The position numbers were made by a program, and so were the translations under genes. From Rickettsia typhi (GTDB lineage Bacteria > Pseudomonadota > Alphaproteobacteria > Rickettsiales > Rickettsiaceae): 52,890 nucleotides of DNA. Of the stretch, positions 44,343 to 52,890 are shown piece after piece. The notes below the pieces were generated by a model that did not search any database, was not told the origin of the DNA, and worked only from the letters and a program-made list of their open reading frames with translations. Numbering within the stretch: the stretch's first letter is position 1; each line of letters begins with the position of its first letter. The stretch is taken from contig CAMBEC010000010.1 in the NCBI GenBank assembly GCA_945865485.1, positions 1 to 52,890 on the forward strand, given 5' to 3'.

Positions 44343-46817
44343 CTAATATTTCTCTTTTAATCTATAAGACTTTGATACCAGGCCTTGGTGATTTTTATTG
44401 CCAGTAAAAATCCTGCCAATAAGTGGAATTGAGCCAATAACTGAGCTAATACCGTATAACTCTGGATTTACATGGCCATATATGTCCATAAATCTTTTTT
44501 TAGTATCAATTGTACCTTTGAGCGTAAAATCAAAATAGGGCCCAGTTGCAAAACTGTTATCTATAGAGAGAATATTATTTTGGAAACTAAAAGTTCCATT
44601 CATTCCTAAGAAAGCAATATCTTTGTTGCCACTAATCATGCTGATAACGCCTGGAAGAGATATAAAAGAAACCATACGAGTCATAGTTGGAGCATCGTGT
44701 AACATAAAGCGTTCAAAAGTAAATTTACCGTTATGGATTGGAATAATATTGCCTCGTTTTACCTCTTTTCGGCTTGTAGTGAGATTTAGTGTGAGGTTTC
44801 CCGCTCTCATTGAGTTGTACATATCAAGACCTCGTAGTAACGCACCAGCATTACTACATTTGACAAGCCACTCTTCCTTATCCCCTTTTGCTGCTAGTAA
44901 TACTTCAAGTGACCTTGAACCTATTTTAGAATCTATATAACCAGAGAAACAACGCAAGTTATCGCATTCAAATTTTGCTTTTACATCATCGAGCCATATG
45001 TCATCTTTTAGCCTGACTCGTTCAATAGCTAGTACTAATTTAGTGGATCCGCCATCCCTCTCTTTTTCAAGAAAATGGAGCATATCTGCTTCTGAGAGAT
45101 CAAGAGCTTTCCCTTTTATGTTGGCATCAAAAAGATTTTTATCCAGTATTATTTTTGCTGATAAATCAGTTTGTTTATGTTTAATTTCTTTAATGTTAGC
45201 AATAGCTTTATTTGAGTCTATATCAATTGTGCCATTGGTCTTCAGGCCACTTTGGCTTGAGACAGAGAAATCTATTTTTCCCATAGTTGGGTCTGTAAAA
45301 GCTCCAGAAATAACTAGTCTTGATTTATCATTTTTCTTTTTTCTAATTCCTAGTTTATCAAAATAAAGATCAAGTCCTGTAATGTCTGAATCTACAGCAA
45401 TAAGCCCTTTAGAGTCTTTATTTGTGTAGGTAAAATCAATTACTGAGTCACCACCTTGAAGACTTATAAAGGCTATTTTATTTCTACTGTCTTTATCGTT
45501 CAATACTTTGAAATATGTTTTTATATCGAGCTTGTGAGAGAATTCAGTTTTATCTGTTAGATTAAGTGCAAAACCTAAGTCACTTTTAAAGTTATTAATT
45601 TTTCCGGCTCCGCTAAGCAACACTTTATCACCATTAAAGACTCCTTTTATACTCGCGTTGGTCAGGTTTACATAATTTTTAAATATTGATAAAGAGGCTT
45701 CTGTTATATCAGCAGAGATATTGTAGATATTTTTTGTACCGGGTTTTAGAGGGATGTCAATATAGATATCAAGGTTAGCTTGACCGATTATTTTACGAAG
45801 GTCTATATTAGCTTTATTCATCTCTTGATGCTGTGTACTCGAAATAAAACCAGTTAATCCAGTTGCTGGACCATGTGCCTTGGCAGTGATTTTTAGTTCT
45901 GTATTATCGAGCCCCTGCCAGTTCATTAGTATTAAACCTTGAGATAATGATAAAGCTGATGAATAAGCGCTGTTTATTTTGAAAGTAACATTTGAATCAA
46001 CTACGTCAATATCGACATCCATATTTTTTAACAAAGGGAAGTCAGTATCGTAGCTAAAATCAAGCTTTTGAATCGTTACTTTGCCGATTATGCTATCTTT
46101 AGTTAGTATCTCCTTATTAATATCTAATAAAAAATCAGCCTCTGTGATATAGCCATTTTTTATGAATTCTTGGAAGAATTTTACCAACCCATTATCTGGA
46201 GCAATTTTTTCGAAAATAGTGTAAGTGCCAAGAGGTATATTTTTACCAGTAACTTTAACTTTCTTACTGTCTTGATCACTACTAGCTCGTAAATATGTTG
46301 AGTTATCGAAATTTAAGTCAAAAGCAATATGGTGCGTGTGTGCTGATTTATGATGAGTATAAGATATAAGCCCATTTTGGTAGGGTTTATTATGAATATC
46401 AGTTAAATCTGAAATAACAATATTGCTAAAATTTAGTTCGGTAGAATAATTGTTTTTTAGAATATTTTTAATAAATTTTCCAGAATATTTAGCATCAACA
46501 ATTAATTCATCATTATTGTTCGTAATACAAATTCTGCCAGGGTCCATAGTAAAATCAAAATAACCCGCCGAGTATCCAACATGTATTTTTAAGCCTGAAA
46601 TTAGCAATTTACCATTTCTTGATAGAATTATTGCTTCTTTTGAAGTAAGGGTATTATCTTGGAAATTTAATTCGACTAGCTCTATATTTAAAAAATATTC
46701 TAGAACTGTCTTGATGGGTTGATTTAATTTTCCCATGTTGGCTGCCAAGAAAAGGCTATAGAATGAGGCAAAGATTAAAATAATCAGTGCTAATATTTTG
46801 GATAAAATTCTCATCAA
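44343..46817 (-). CDS. AsmA/YhdP-like envelope protein
   Basis: This 824-residue protein has one N-terminal membrane helix (ILSKILALIILIFASFYSLF) followed by a very long beta-rich region, the plan of AsmA-like proteins. These are thought to be bridge-like lipid carriers between inner and outer membranes. The C-terminal part fits the conserved AsmA end: MRAGNLTLNLTTSRKEVKRG, then HNGKFTFERFMLHDAPTMTR and the final FDFTLKGTIDTKKRFMDIYG with VNPELYGISSVIGSIPLIGR. The exact subfamily (YhdP or DUF3971) is uncertain. It is transcribed with pld and diverges from ugd. Confidence 0.8.
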   Translation of the reverse strand: MMRILSKILALIILIFASFYSLFLAANMGKLNQPIKTVLEYFLNIELVELNFQDNTLTSKEAIILSRNGKLLISGLKIHVGYSAGYFDFTMDPGRICITNNNDELIVDAKYSGKFIKNILKNNYSTELNFSNIVISDLTDIHNKPYQNGLISYTHHKSAHTHHIAFDLNFDNSTYLRASSDQDSKKVKVTGKNIPLGTYTIFEKIAPDNGLVKFFQEFIKNGYITEADFLLDINKEILTKDSIIGKVTIQKLDFSYDTDFPLLKNMDVDIDVVDSNVTFKINSAYSSALSLSQGLILMNWQGLDNTELKITAKAHGPATGLTGFISSTQHQEMNKANIDLRKIIGQANLDIYIDIPLKPGTKNIYNISADITEASLSIFKNYVNLTNASIKGVFNGDKVLLSGAGKINNFKSDLGFALNLTDKTEFSHKLDIKTYFKVLNDKDSRNKIAFISLQGGDSVIDFTYTNKDSKGLIAVDSDITGLDLYFDKLGIRKKKNDKSRLVISGAFTDPTMGKIDFSVSSQSGLKTNGTIDIDSNKAIANIKEIKHKQTDLSAKIILDKNLFDANIKGKALDLSEADMLHFLEKERDGGSTKLVLAIERVRLKDDIWLDDVKAKFECDNLRCFSGYIDSKIGSRSLEVLLAAKGDKEEWLVKCSNAGALLRGLDMYNSMRAGNLTLNLTTSRKEVKRGNIIPIHNGKFTFERFMLHDAPTMTRMVSFISLPGVISMISGNKDIAFLGMNGTFSFQNNILSIDNSFATGPYFDFTLKGTIDTKKRFMDIYGHVNPELYGISSVIGSIPLIGRIFTGNKNHQGLVSKSYRLKEKY

Positions 46818-46971
46818 CTAAATTTGCTCTTTTACTATAGCAGTAGATTATATGAGTTTTTATTAATATTAGCTATAGTAATTCCATTTCATAAAGAATG
46901 ATATTAGAGTTTTAATTTTACTTTTTTTGTTTTTAAGTTAGTCTATAGAAACTTAATTACAATCAATTTTT

Positions 46972-48276
46972 ATGCGAATAACTTTAGTGGGAACGGGCTA
47001 TGTGGGCCTTGTATCTGGTGTGATGCTGAGTCATGTAGGACATAATGTGATATGTCTTGATGTTGATAAAAATAAAGTCAAAATGCTTCAGGATAAAAAG
47101 GCTCCAATTTTTGAACCAGGACTTAATGAGTATATCGAGAAATATGCTAATACAGAGTGTCTACATTTTGTTTATGGATATGATGACTCAATCAAAGATT
47201 CTCAGTGTGTATTTATTACTGTTGGTACACCACCCAAAAGTGATGGTGATGCCGATTTAAGCGGTATATTTTCTGCGGTTCGTGAGGTTTGTAAATATGT
47301 GAATCAAGATTGCATTATTGTAATAAAATCGACTGTTCCTCCAGGGACATGTTCAGCAATTCAGGCTTTTATTATCAGTAATGGTTATCAGAATCCAGTA
47401 GTTTCAAATCCAGAGTTTCTACGCGAAGGGTGTGCGATTAATGATTTTTTAAAGCCAGACAGAATAGTTGTGGGTGCTGAATCGAGAGAATCATTGGATA
47501 TTATGCGTATGGTTTATGCGCCAATTATAAATGACGGAGTAGCAATAGTTGAAACTGATTTAACAACTTCTGAATTGATTAAATATGCTTCTAACACCTT
47601 TTTAGCAAATAAAATTGCTTTTATTAATGAGATGGCTGATTTGTGTGAGATTGTAGGAGCAGATATTAAGACTCTTGCAAGAGGAGTTGGTTTAGATAAA
47701 AGAATAGGCGAGAGCTTCCTAAAAGCTGGGCCTGGATTCGGTGGTTCGTGTTTTCCAAAAGATATCCTTGCTCTACAAAAATTAGCTCAAAAAGTAGATT
47801 CTGATTTTCTAGTACTAGACGCGGTAATTAAAGCTAATAGTAACAGACCAAATGCAATGATAAAGAAAATTATTTCTGCTGTTGGAGGCACTATCGCTGG
47901 AAAGAAGATAGCGGTGCTTGGTTTGACCTATAAAGCTGGAACAGATGATCTTAGAAATAGTCCGGCAGTAGAATTAATTAACAAATTACAAGAATTTGAT
48001 GCGTTAATTGTTGCCTATGATCCGGAGGGTATGCCAAATGTACCAAAATATTTTGAAAAATTAGAATGTGCAAATTCCATGATTGAAGCAATAGAAGGCG
48101 CAGATGCAATTATTATTGCTACTGAATGGGAAGAGTTTAAAGCAATGGATTTGGTAAAAGTAAAAGATTTGCTAAAGACTCCAATAATTATAGATTTACG
48201 CAATATTTTAGAGTCTACTGACCTAGAAATTAATGGTTTTAAATACTACTCAGTTGGTAAAAAAAGTGGAAACTAA
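46972..48276 (+). CDS. ugd: UDP-glucose 6-dehydrogenase
   Basis: This 434-residue enzyme oxidises UDP-glucose to UDP-glucuronate for surface polysaccharide synthesis. The NAD site is [19 protein letters not shown]. The catalytic cysteine lies in [13 protein letters not shown] near residue 260. [17 protein letters not shown] and [10 protein letters not shown] are typical substrate-binding parts, as is [17 protein letters not shown] in the C-terminal domain. Similar GDP-mannose dehydrogenases lack this exact pattern. Its end overlaps the dnaE start region. Confidence 0.94.
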   Translation: MRITLVGTGYVGLVSGVMLSHVGHNVICLDVDKNKVKMLQDKKAPIFEPGLNEYIEKYANTECLHFVYGYDDSIKDSQCVFITVGTPPKSDGDADLSGIFSAVREVCKYVNQDCIIVIKSTVPPGTCSAIQAFIISNGYQNPVVSNPEFLREGCAINDFLKPDRIVVGAESRESLDIMRMVYAPIINDGVAIVETDLTTSELIKYASNTFLANKIAFINEMADLCEIVGADIKTLARGVGLDKRIGESFLKAGPGFGGSCFPKDILALQKLAQKVDSDFLVLDAVIKANSNRPNAMIKKIISAVGGTIAGKKIAVLGLTYKAGTDDLRNSPAVELINKLQEFDALIVAYDPEGMPNVPKYFEKLECANSMIEAIEGADAIIIATEWEEFKAMDLVKVKDLLKTPIIIDLRNILESTDLEINGFKYYSVGKKSGN

Positions 48277-51200
48277 CACTCTTAGATTTATCCATTTTAG
48301 GACCCAAAGCTCCTATTCATTGCTTGAGAGTTCGCTAAAAATTGAGGATATAATTAACCTTGCGTCAATCAATAAAATGACAAGCGTTTGCTTAGCGGAT
48401 AGAGATAATTTATTTGCATCACTAGAATTCGCTATGGCGGCTGTTGAGTCAAAGATTCAACCAATTCATGGTGCAATATTAAATATTCTTTTTAGCAATA
48501 AGGGTAAGAAAGATTTCGCTGAGATTCTGCTAATTGCTAAAGATGAAGAGGGTTATCTCAATTTACTTCAGCTGGCTAGCTTTATATATACCAAGAATGA
48601 TAGGTCAATATGCAATCACATCACTTTCGAAAATTTATCTGAGCACAGCAATGGATTAATTGTTTTATCAGCTTATGCTAATGGCGTAATTGGTAAATTA
48701 TTACTTGAGAATTCTCTAGATGCAGCGAATTATGCAGCCAAAAAACTTAAAGGAATATTTGGGAATAGATTTTATTTCGAAATAATGCGCCATGGCTATG
48801 CAAAAGAAAGACAGATTGAATCAGAGTACCTCAAAATTGCAAGTCAGCTTGAGATTCCTCTGTTGGCAACTAATCATGTATTATTTACTGATGTATCAAT
48901 GCATGATGCGCATGACGTATTATTATGTATTTCTCAATCAGTTGTGCGTGATGAACAAAACCGCATGCGAGTTAGTAATCAGTGCTATTTTAAGAGCGTT
49001 GATGAAATGGTGGAGCTATTTAAAGATTTACCAGAGGCAATCGAAAATACAGTGCATTTAGCAAGGCGTTGTTATGTCATGGCAGAAACCCGTCCGCCTT
49101 GTTTACCTAATTTCTCTGATGGGACATTATCCGAAGAGGAATTATTACGTAGGCAGGTAAGTGATGGATTGGAGTTTCGGTTAGGCCAGAAATTTATTAA
49201 GGAAAAAACGGATCTTAGTGAGCAAGAGGAAATAAGGCAACAATATATAGATCGTCTTGATTATGAGCTAAATATTATTTGTACAATGAATTTCTCTGGA
49301 TATTTTCTGATAGTTTCTGATTTTATTAAATGGAGTAAAGCTAATGGTATTGCAGTTGGACCTGGAAGAGGCTCTGGCGCAGGATCAGTTGTAGCTTGGG
49401 TATTACAGATTACGGACTTGGATCCTCTTAAATTTGGCTTGTTGTTTGAGAGATTTCTAAATCCGGAGAGAATATCCATGCCGGATTTTGATATTGATTT
49501 TTGCCAAGAGAGAAGAGAAGAAGTAATTTCATATGTTAGATCTAAATATGGTGATGAAAGAGTTGGGCAGATAATTACCTTTGGTAAAATGCAGGCAAAG
49601 GCCGTGATCAAAGATGTTTCAAGGGTGCTTGGTTTAAATTACAGGACTGCCGAATATCTAACAGAATTAGTACCATTTAATGCCGTGAATCCAGTTACTT
49701 TAAGCCAAGCTCTTGAGGACGTAGCAGAGCTTAAAGTGGCGGCCTTAGGAAAAGGTTTGTACACTATCGACGGTGATAATGAATTAATAGAGCAGGTATT
49801 ATCTACATCTCTTATTTTAGAAGGGCTACATAGGCATGCTTCAACTCATGCTGCTGGTGTTGTTATAGCAAACCAAGACCTTACAAGAATTGTACCGGTT
49901 TATAAGGATATTAATTCTGACATGCTAGTTGTGCAATATTCAATGAAGTATGCTGAGCTAGCTGGGCTTGTCAAAATCGATTTTCTTGGTTTGCAGACTC
50001 TTACTGTGATCACTAAAACTCTTAGATTGCTTGAAAAAAGAGGAATTAACATTGATATTGATTCAATACCATACGACGATAAATCAACTTATGAAATGTT
50101 GTCACGAGGCTTGAGTACAGGGGTATTCCAATTTGAAAGTGTTGGGATGAAAAATGCTCTTAGAAAGCTTGGGCCAGATAATGTTCACGATATAATTGCC
50201 CTTGGAGCATTATATCGTCCTGGACCTATGGATAATATCCCAACTTTTATTGCTTGTAAGCATGGAATCCAAGAGGTAGATTACTTGCATCCACTACTTG
50301 AGCCTATACTAAAATTTACTTACGGGGTGATAGTATATCAAGAACAAGTGATGGAAATTGCTCGAGTACTCTCTGGATATAGTTTAGGGGCAGCTGATTT
50401 ACTTCGTCGTGCGATGGGGAAGAAAGTTAAGAGCGAAATGGATGCGCAAGAAGAGATTTTTGTTAGCGGTGCTGTTAAGAATAATGTACCAGCGAATCAA
50501 GCCAAATCGATTTTTGCTACTGTAGCAAAATTTGCTGGTTATGGATTTAACAAAGCTCACGCTTCAGCATATGGGGTAATTTCTTATCAAACTGCTTATT
50601 TAAAAGCTAATTTTCCGACTGAATTCCTTGTCGCTTCACTGAACCTGGAAATTGATAATAGCGACAAGATGAGCATTTTCTTGCAAGAAGCTAAAATGTT
50701 TAATATTGAAATTATATCGCCAGACATTAATAAGTCTCAGGGGTTATTTAGTATTGAGTATGATGGAGCAGAAAGATCTATAATCTTTGCTTTTGGAGCT
50801 ATCAAAAATGTAACGAACACTTTTGGTAAAATGGTTGTTCAAGAAAGGGAAAATCGTGGAGCTTTTAAGTCAATAATAGATTTTGCTGAGAGAATTGAGC
50901 CAAAACTAATTAACAGGCGGTTACTTGAGAATATTATTAAAGCAGGCTGTTTCGATAAGTTGCATCCTAATCGAAATGCTTTGATACAAAGTGTTCCTAA
51001 GATCCTTGCCTATTGTACATCATATCATTTAGAGCAACAATCAAATCAATTTAGCCTTATTTCAATTGATGCAGTTAGTTCGGATGTGCTAGTGGATGCA
51101 GAGGAATTCCTAAGTAGCGATTTGGCATTTTTCGAGTTTGATGTACTAGGTTTGTTTTTGAAAAATCATCCACTCTCTGGTGTGGTAGAGTTACTAGAAA

Positions 51201-51715
51201 GGTCTGGTGTTAAAAGTTCTAAGTATATTAAAGAAGAGTTACCTCAAGGGTCATATCAGCACAAGCTAACTGGTGTAATCACCAAAAAAGATGCTCGTAT
51301 GTCTCAGAGAGGAAGATTTGTAACTCTAGTATTATCAGATCCAGATGGCATTTTTGAAGTGACAATTTTCAATGACGATGTCTTCAAGAACTATGCGCAT
51401 TTAATAAACATAAAAGAACAGGTTGTAGTCACCTGTGATATTTTTAAAGATAAAGGGGGCTTGCGGTTGACTGCTAGTCGTTTTGCTAGTGTTGATTCTG
51501 AATTGCAAGGAGTGAGTCATGATATTAATCTTTATCCAGAAAATAAAGATGAAATCAAGTCTATATTAAGCGTCTTACAGCAAAAGATTAATCCAAGTAA
51601 AAACAATAGCTCTATTACGATATTTGTGCAAGCGGAGGGAGATTTTGTTGCCAAAGTTAACATGCCAATTTGCTTTTATCTTGAAGAAAAAGATTTGCAA
51701 GAACTATCCAAATAA
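48266..51715 (+). CDS. dnaE: DNA polymerase III subunit alpha DnaE
   Basis: This protein of about 1149 residues is the replicative polymerase. The N-terminal PHP domain begins [20 protein letters not shown]. The palm has [20 protein letters not shown] residues at [20 protein letters not shown] and the catalytic acids in [36 protein letters not shown] and [20 protein letters not shown] are further family blocks. An OB-fold follows near residue 1000 ([20 protein letters not shown]). GTG 48266 is preferred because homology begins just after it; ATG 48233 would add 11 unsupported residues inside the ugd end. It overlaps ugd by 11 bases. Confidence 0.96.
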   Translation: METNTLRFIHFRTQSSYSLLESSLKIEDIINLASINKMTSVCLADRDNLFASLEFAMAAVESKIQPIHGAILNILFSNKGKKDFAEILLIAKDEEGYLNLLQLASFIYTKNDRSICNHITFENLSEHSNGLIVLSAYANGVIGKLLLENSLDAANYAAKKLKGIFGNRFYFEIMRHGYAKERQIESEYLKIASQLEIPLLATNHVLFTDVSMHDAHDVLLCISQSVVRDEQNRMRVSNQCYFKSVDEMVELFKDLPEAIENTVHLARRCYVMAETRPPCLPNFSDGTLSEEELLRRQVSDGLEFRLGQKFIKEKTDLSEQEEIRQQYIDRLDYELNIICTMNFSGYFLIVSDFIKWSKANGIAVGPGRGSGAGSVVAWVLQITDLDPLKFGLLFERFLNPERISMPDFDIDFCQERREEVISYVRSKYGDERVGQIITFGKMQAKAVIKDVSRVLGLNYRTAEYLTELVPFNAVNPVTLSQALEDVAELKVAALGKGLYTIDGDNELIEQVLSTSLILEGLHRHASTHAAGVVIANQDLTRIVPVYKDINSDMLVVQYSMKYAELAGLVKIDFLGLQTLTVITKTLRLLEKRGINIDIDSIPYDDKSTYEMLSRGLSTGVFQFESVGMKNALRKLGPDNVHDIIALGALYRPGPMDNIPTFIACKHGIQEVDYLHPLLEPILKFTYGVIVYQEQVMEIARVLSGYSLGAADLLRRAMGKKVKSEMDAQEEIFVSGAVKNNVPANQAKSIFATVAKFAGYGFNKAHASAYGVISYQTAYLKANFPTEFLVASLNLEIDNSDKMSIFLQEAKMFNIEIISPDINKSQGLFSIEYDGAERSIIFAFGAIKNVTNTFGKMVVQERENRGAFKSIIDFAERIEPKLINRRLLENIIKAGCFDKLHPNRNALIQSVPKILAYCTSYHLEQQSNQFSLISIDAVSSDVLVDAEEFLSSDLAFFEFDVLGLFLKNHPLSGVVELLERSGVKSSKYIKEELPQGSYQHKLTGVITKKDARMSQRGRFVTLVLSDPDGIFEVTIFNDDVFKNYAHLINIKEQVVVTCDIFKDKGGLRLTASRFASVDSELQGVSHDINLYPENKDEIKSILSVLQQKINPSKNNSSITIFVQAEGDFVAKVNMPICFYLEEKDLQELSK

Positions 51716-51758
51716 GATTAGTCTTTCTACGTGTTAGCCTAAGTTAATTTACAAATAA

Positions 51759-51835
51759 TGGTGCACCTGATTGGATTCGAACCAACGACCTTCGCCTTCG
51801 GAGGGCAACGCTCTATCCAGCTGAGCTACAAGTGC
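51759..51835 (-). tRNA. tRNA-Arg (anticodon CCG)
   Basis: On the minus strand the acceptor stem is GCACTTG/CAGGTGC. The D arm is GCTCAGCTGGATAGAGC. The anticodon stem-loop TTGCC-CTCCGAA-GGCGA gives CCG. The T arm has GGTTCGAATCC. Discriminator A and an encoded CCA are present. Confidence 0.94.
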
Positions 51836-51840
51836 AAACG

Positions 51841-52015
51841 ACTAGAGTACAATCAGTTAAATATGTTTTTTGTCATTTCTGTGTAGGTCTCAGCCCAGTA
51901 ATATTCCTGGTTTTTTAGATTCCAGCTTTTTTGCGAGAATTACATCTTTTGCTTCAGTGTGGTCTAACAGACTTTGTAGACTTTTGATCAAGAGATGAGT
52001 TAATTACCGCAAATG
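51841..52015. other. Intergenic between tRNA-Arg and tRNA-His
   Basis: This 175-base stretch has no gene that I can support. CTGG at about 51909 and CCAG at about 51924 could form a small T-rich hairpin on either strand. tRNA-His is transcribed towards it, so it may contain that gene's terminator. Confidence 0.35.
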
Positions 52016-52093
52016 TGGGGCGAATGACCGGTTTCGAACCGGCGACCCCCAGAATCACAATCTGGTGCTCTAACCAGCTGAGCTACATCCGCC
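52016..52093 (-). tRNA. tRNA-His (anticodon GTG)
   Basis: On the minus strand the acceptor stem is GCGGATG/CATTCGC. An encoded extra G lies at position -1 and a C is the discriminator, both diagnostic for His. The anticodon stem-loop CCAGA-TTGTGAT-TCTGG gives GTG. CCA is encoded. Confidence 0.96.
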
Positions 52094-52188
52094 ATACATA
52101 TGAAACAAACTAAAAGATAAACGACATTAAGTCAAGGATATTTTGTAGGTAAAACTAGGTTAAATATTATGAAAAGTTGTATTATAAG

Positions 52189-52263
52189 TGGTGCCGAATG
52201 TCGGATTTGAACTGACAACCTACCGCTTACAAGGCGGTTGCTCTACCGTTGAGCTAATTCGGC
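52189..52263 (-). tRNA. tRNA-Thr (anticodon TGT)
   Basis: On the minus strand the acceptor stem is GCCGAAT/ATTCGGC. The anticodon stem-loop ACCGC-CTTGTAA-GCGGT gives TGT. The T arm has AGTTCAAATCC. Discriminator A and CCA are present. Confidence 0.95.
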
Positions 52264-52300
52264 AAGGAGAAGTGTTTTTTTGTATAACTTTTGTCATAAA

Positions 52301-52346
52301 AATTTCTTTAGGAACCAAGCTTACTAAGAGCATGCTTGGTTCCTAA
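52301..52346 (-). terminator. Rho-independent terminator of rpsP
   Basis: TTAGGAACCAAGC and GCTTGGTTCCTAA form a perfect 13-base stem with a 13-base loop. On the minus strand AGAAATTTTTATG follows. It lies 70 bases after the rpsP stop and separates it from tRNA-Thr. Confidence 0.8.
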
Positions 52347-52416
52347 AACTTAAGTATTTTTTCTAAAATTTTCTACAAAAATTTCACTTCAAAAAAAATA
52401 TTTTTAAATAAACATC

Positions 52417-52761
52417 TTACTTAGATGCTTGTTCTTTTAGTTCTTTCTTTGAAGGTTTTGTTGTATGAGCTTTCGCTCTTGTGTCCATTTTTCTAACAAT
52501 TGATTCTGGCAATTTAATTCCAGCTTCTTTTATAAAACCAATCACACGATCAGTAGGCTGTGCTCCATGAGCTAACCAATGTTCAATACGCTCAGCTTTT
52601 AAAGTAACGCGGTTTTCATCTCCTTTCTTTAGCAATGGATTATATGTTCCAATTTTTTCAATGAATGCGCCATCTCTTGGAGCTCTAGCATCTGCCACTA
52701 CTACTCTGTAGTAAGGACGTTTTTTTGCTCCACCTCTTGCTAAACGAATTTTAACTGCCAT
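52417..52761 (-). CDS. rpsP: 30S ribosomal protein S16
   Basis: This 114-residue ribosomal protein begins with the canonical [20 protein letters not shown] and continues [25 protein letters not shown] and the [17 protein letters not shown] segment. The C-terminal 30 residues are a Lys-rich extension ([14 protein letters not shown]), longer than the minimal S16. S16 assembles early into the small subunit. It follows rpmG by 13 bases, so the two are cotranscribed, and a strong terminator lies downstream. Confidence 0.97.
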   Translation of the reverse strand: MAVKIRLARGGAKKRPYYRVVVADARAPRDGAFIEKIGTYNPLLKKGDENRVTLKAERIEHWLAHGAQPTDRVIGFIKEAGIKLPESIVRKMDTRAKAHTTKPSKKELKEQASK

Positions 52762-52774
52762 AATTTACGAAACT

Positions 52775-52890
52775 CTATTTAATTTTTTCTTCTTTGAACT
52801 CAACATGCTTACGCACTCTTGGGTCGTATTTTTTAAACGACAATTTTTCTGTCAAAGTTTTTGGATTGCGCTTTTTCACAAGAAAATAAC
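52775..52890 (-). CDS. rpmG: 50S ribosomal protein L33, C-terminal part (partial)
   Basis: The minus-strand frame entering from the window edge reads [20 protein letters not shown], continues [16 protein letters not shown] and ends in a TAG at 52775-52777. This is the C-terminal two-thirds of bacterial L33 (compare [28 protein letters not shown]). The start lies beyond the window. It is just upstream of rpsP on the same strand. Confidence 0.92.
   Translation of the reverse strand, partial: YFLVKKRNPKTLTEKLSFKKYDPRVRKHVEFKEEKIK

Noticed and set aside
44623..45366. Open frames on the plus strand opposite the AsmA-like gene
   Set aside because: They are antisense shadows with no homology and skewed composition. 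The same holds for other overlapping frames on both strands.

Overview
The window is a low-GC (AT-rich), densely coded stretch of bacterial chromosome using the standard bacterial code. TGA acts as a stop in many genes and Trp is always TGG. Gene content points to the Rickettsiales (Alphaproteobacteria), most likely Rickettsiaceae-like: an iscS-iscU-iscA cluster, an RpoH with the RpoH box, a small Rickettsia-type phospholipase D, an AsmA-like protein, a tig/tRNA-Leu/dapE order, and dispersed palindromes resembling Rickettsia palindromic elements (RPEs). One copy translates to the familiar WIPASAGMT string. Species cannot be fixed from the sequence alone. A flagellin-like gene, a bufferin (copper-binding RiPP) operon and an acetyltransferase-rich accessory stretch would be unusual in tick-borne Rickettsia and suggest a protist-, alga- or environment-associated relative.

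Layout. 1-787: end of iscS, then iscU and iscA (Fe-S assembly). 848-2689: ABC exporter. 2833-11021: an accessory region. It holds four translationally coupled GNAT acetyltransferase genes (the third frameshifted), an MFS exporter, an ELM1-like gene whose 5' end has an in-frame TGA, and a second coupled string of two GNATs, a Nudix hydrolase, an alkylguanine-DNA methyltransferase and a YgjP/SprT-like metalloprotease. A small orphan protein closes it. 11153-19436 (minus strand): an envelope and cell-shape cluster in the order lptG, mreB, mreC, a predicted pseudokinase, a membrane protein, lptF, ubiD. 19536-23279: a 1247-residue repeat and pentapeptide protein. 23491-30307: DMT exporter, rpoH, greA, a DGK1/SEC59-like membrane protein, dnaG, rpoD. 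30572-32605: truA, prmC.

32806-35980 is the most notable block: two BufA-like (DUF2282) secreted precursors, then an MNIO/DUF692 enzyme (BufB), a DUF2063 partner (BufC) and a DoxX-like membrane protein. This is a complete bufferin-type operon. Its first precursor shares a nearly identical leader with the second but has lost the segment carrying the two central cysteines. Strong hairpins separate the precursors from each other and from bufB.

36125-52890: orphan flagellin-like gene, tig, tRNA-Leu, dapE, a small membrane protein, dapF, mtaB, gpsA (apparently ended early beside an RPE), pld, the AsmA-like gene, ugd, dnaE, tRNA-Arg, tRNA-His, tRNA-Thr, rpsP and the 3' end of rpmG. The presence of mreBC, dapE and dapF implies a DAP-type peptidoglycan pathway. 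lptF and lptG imply lipopolysaccharide export.
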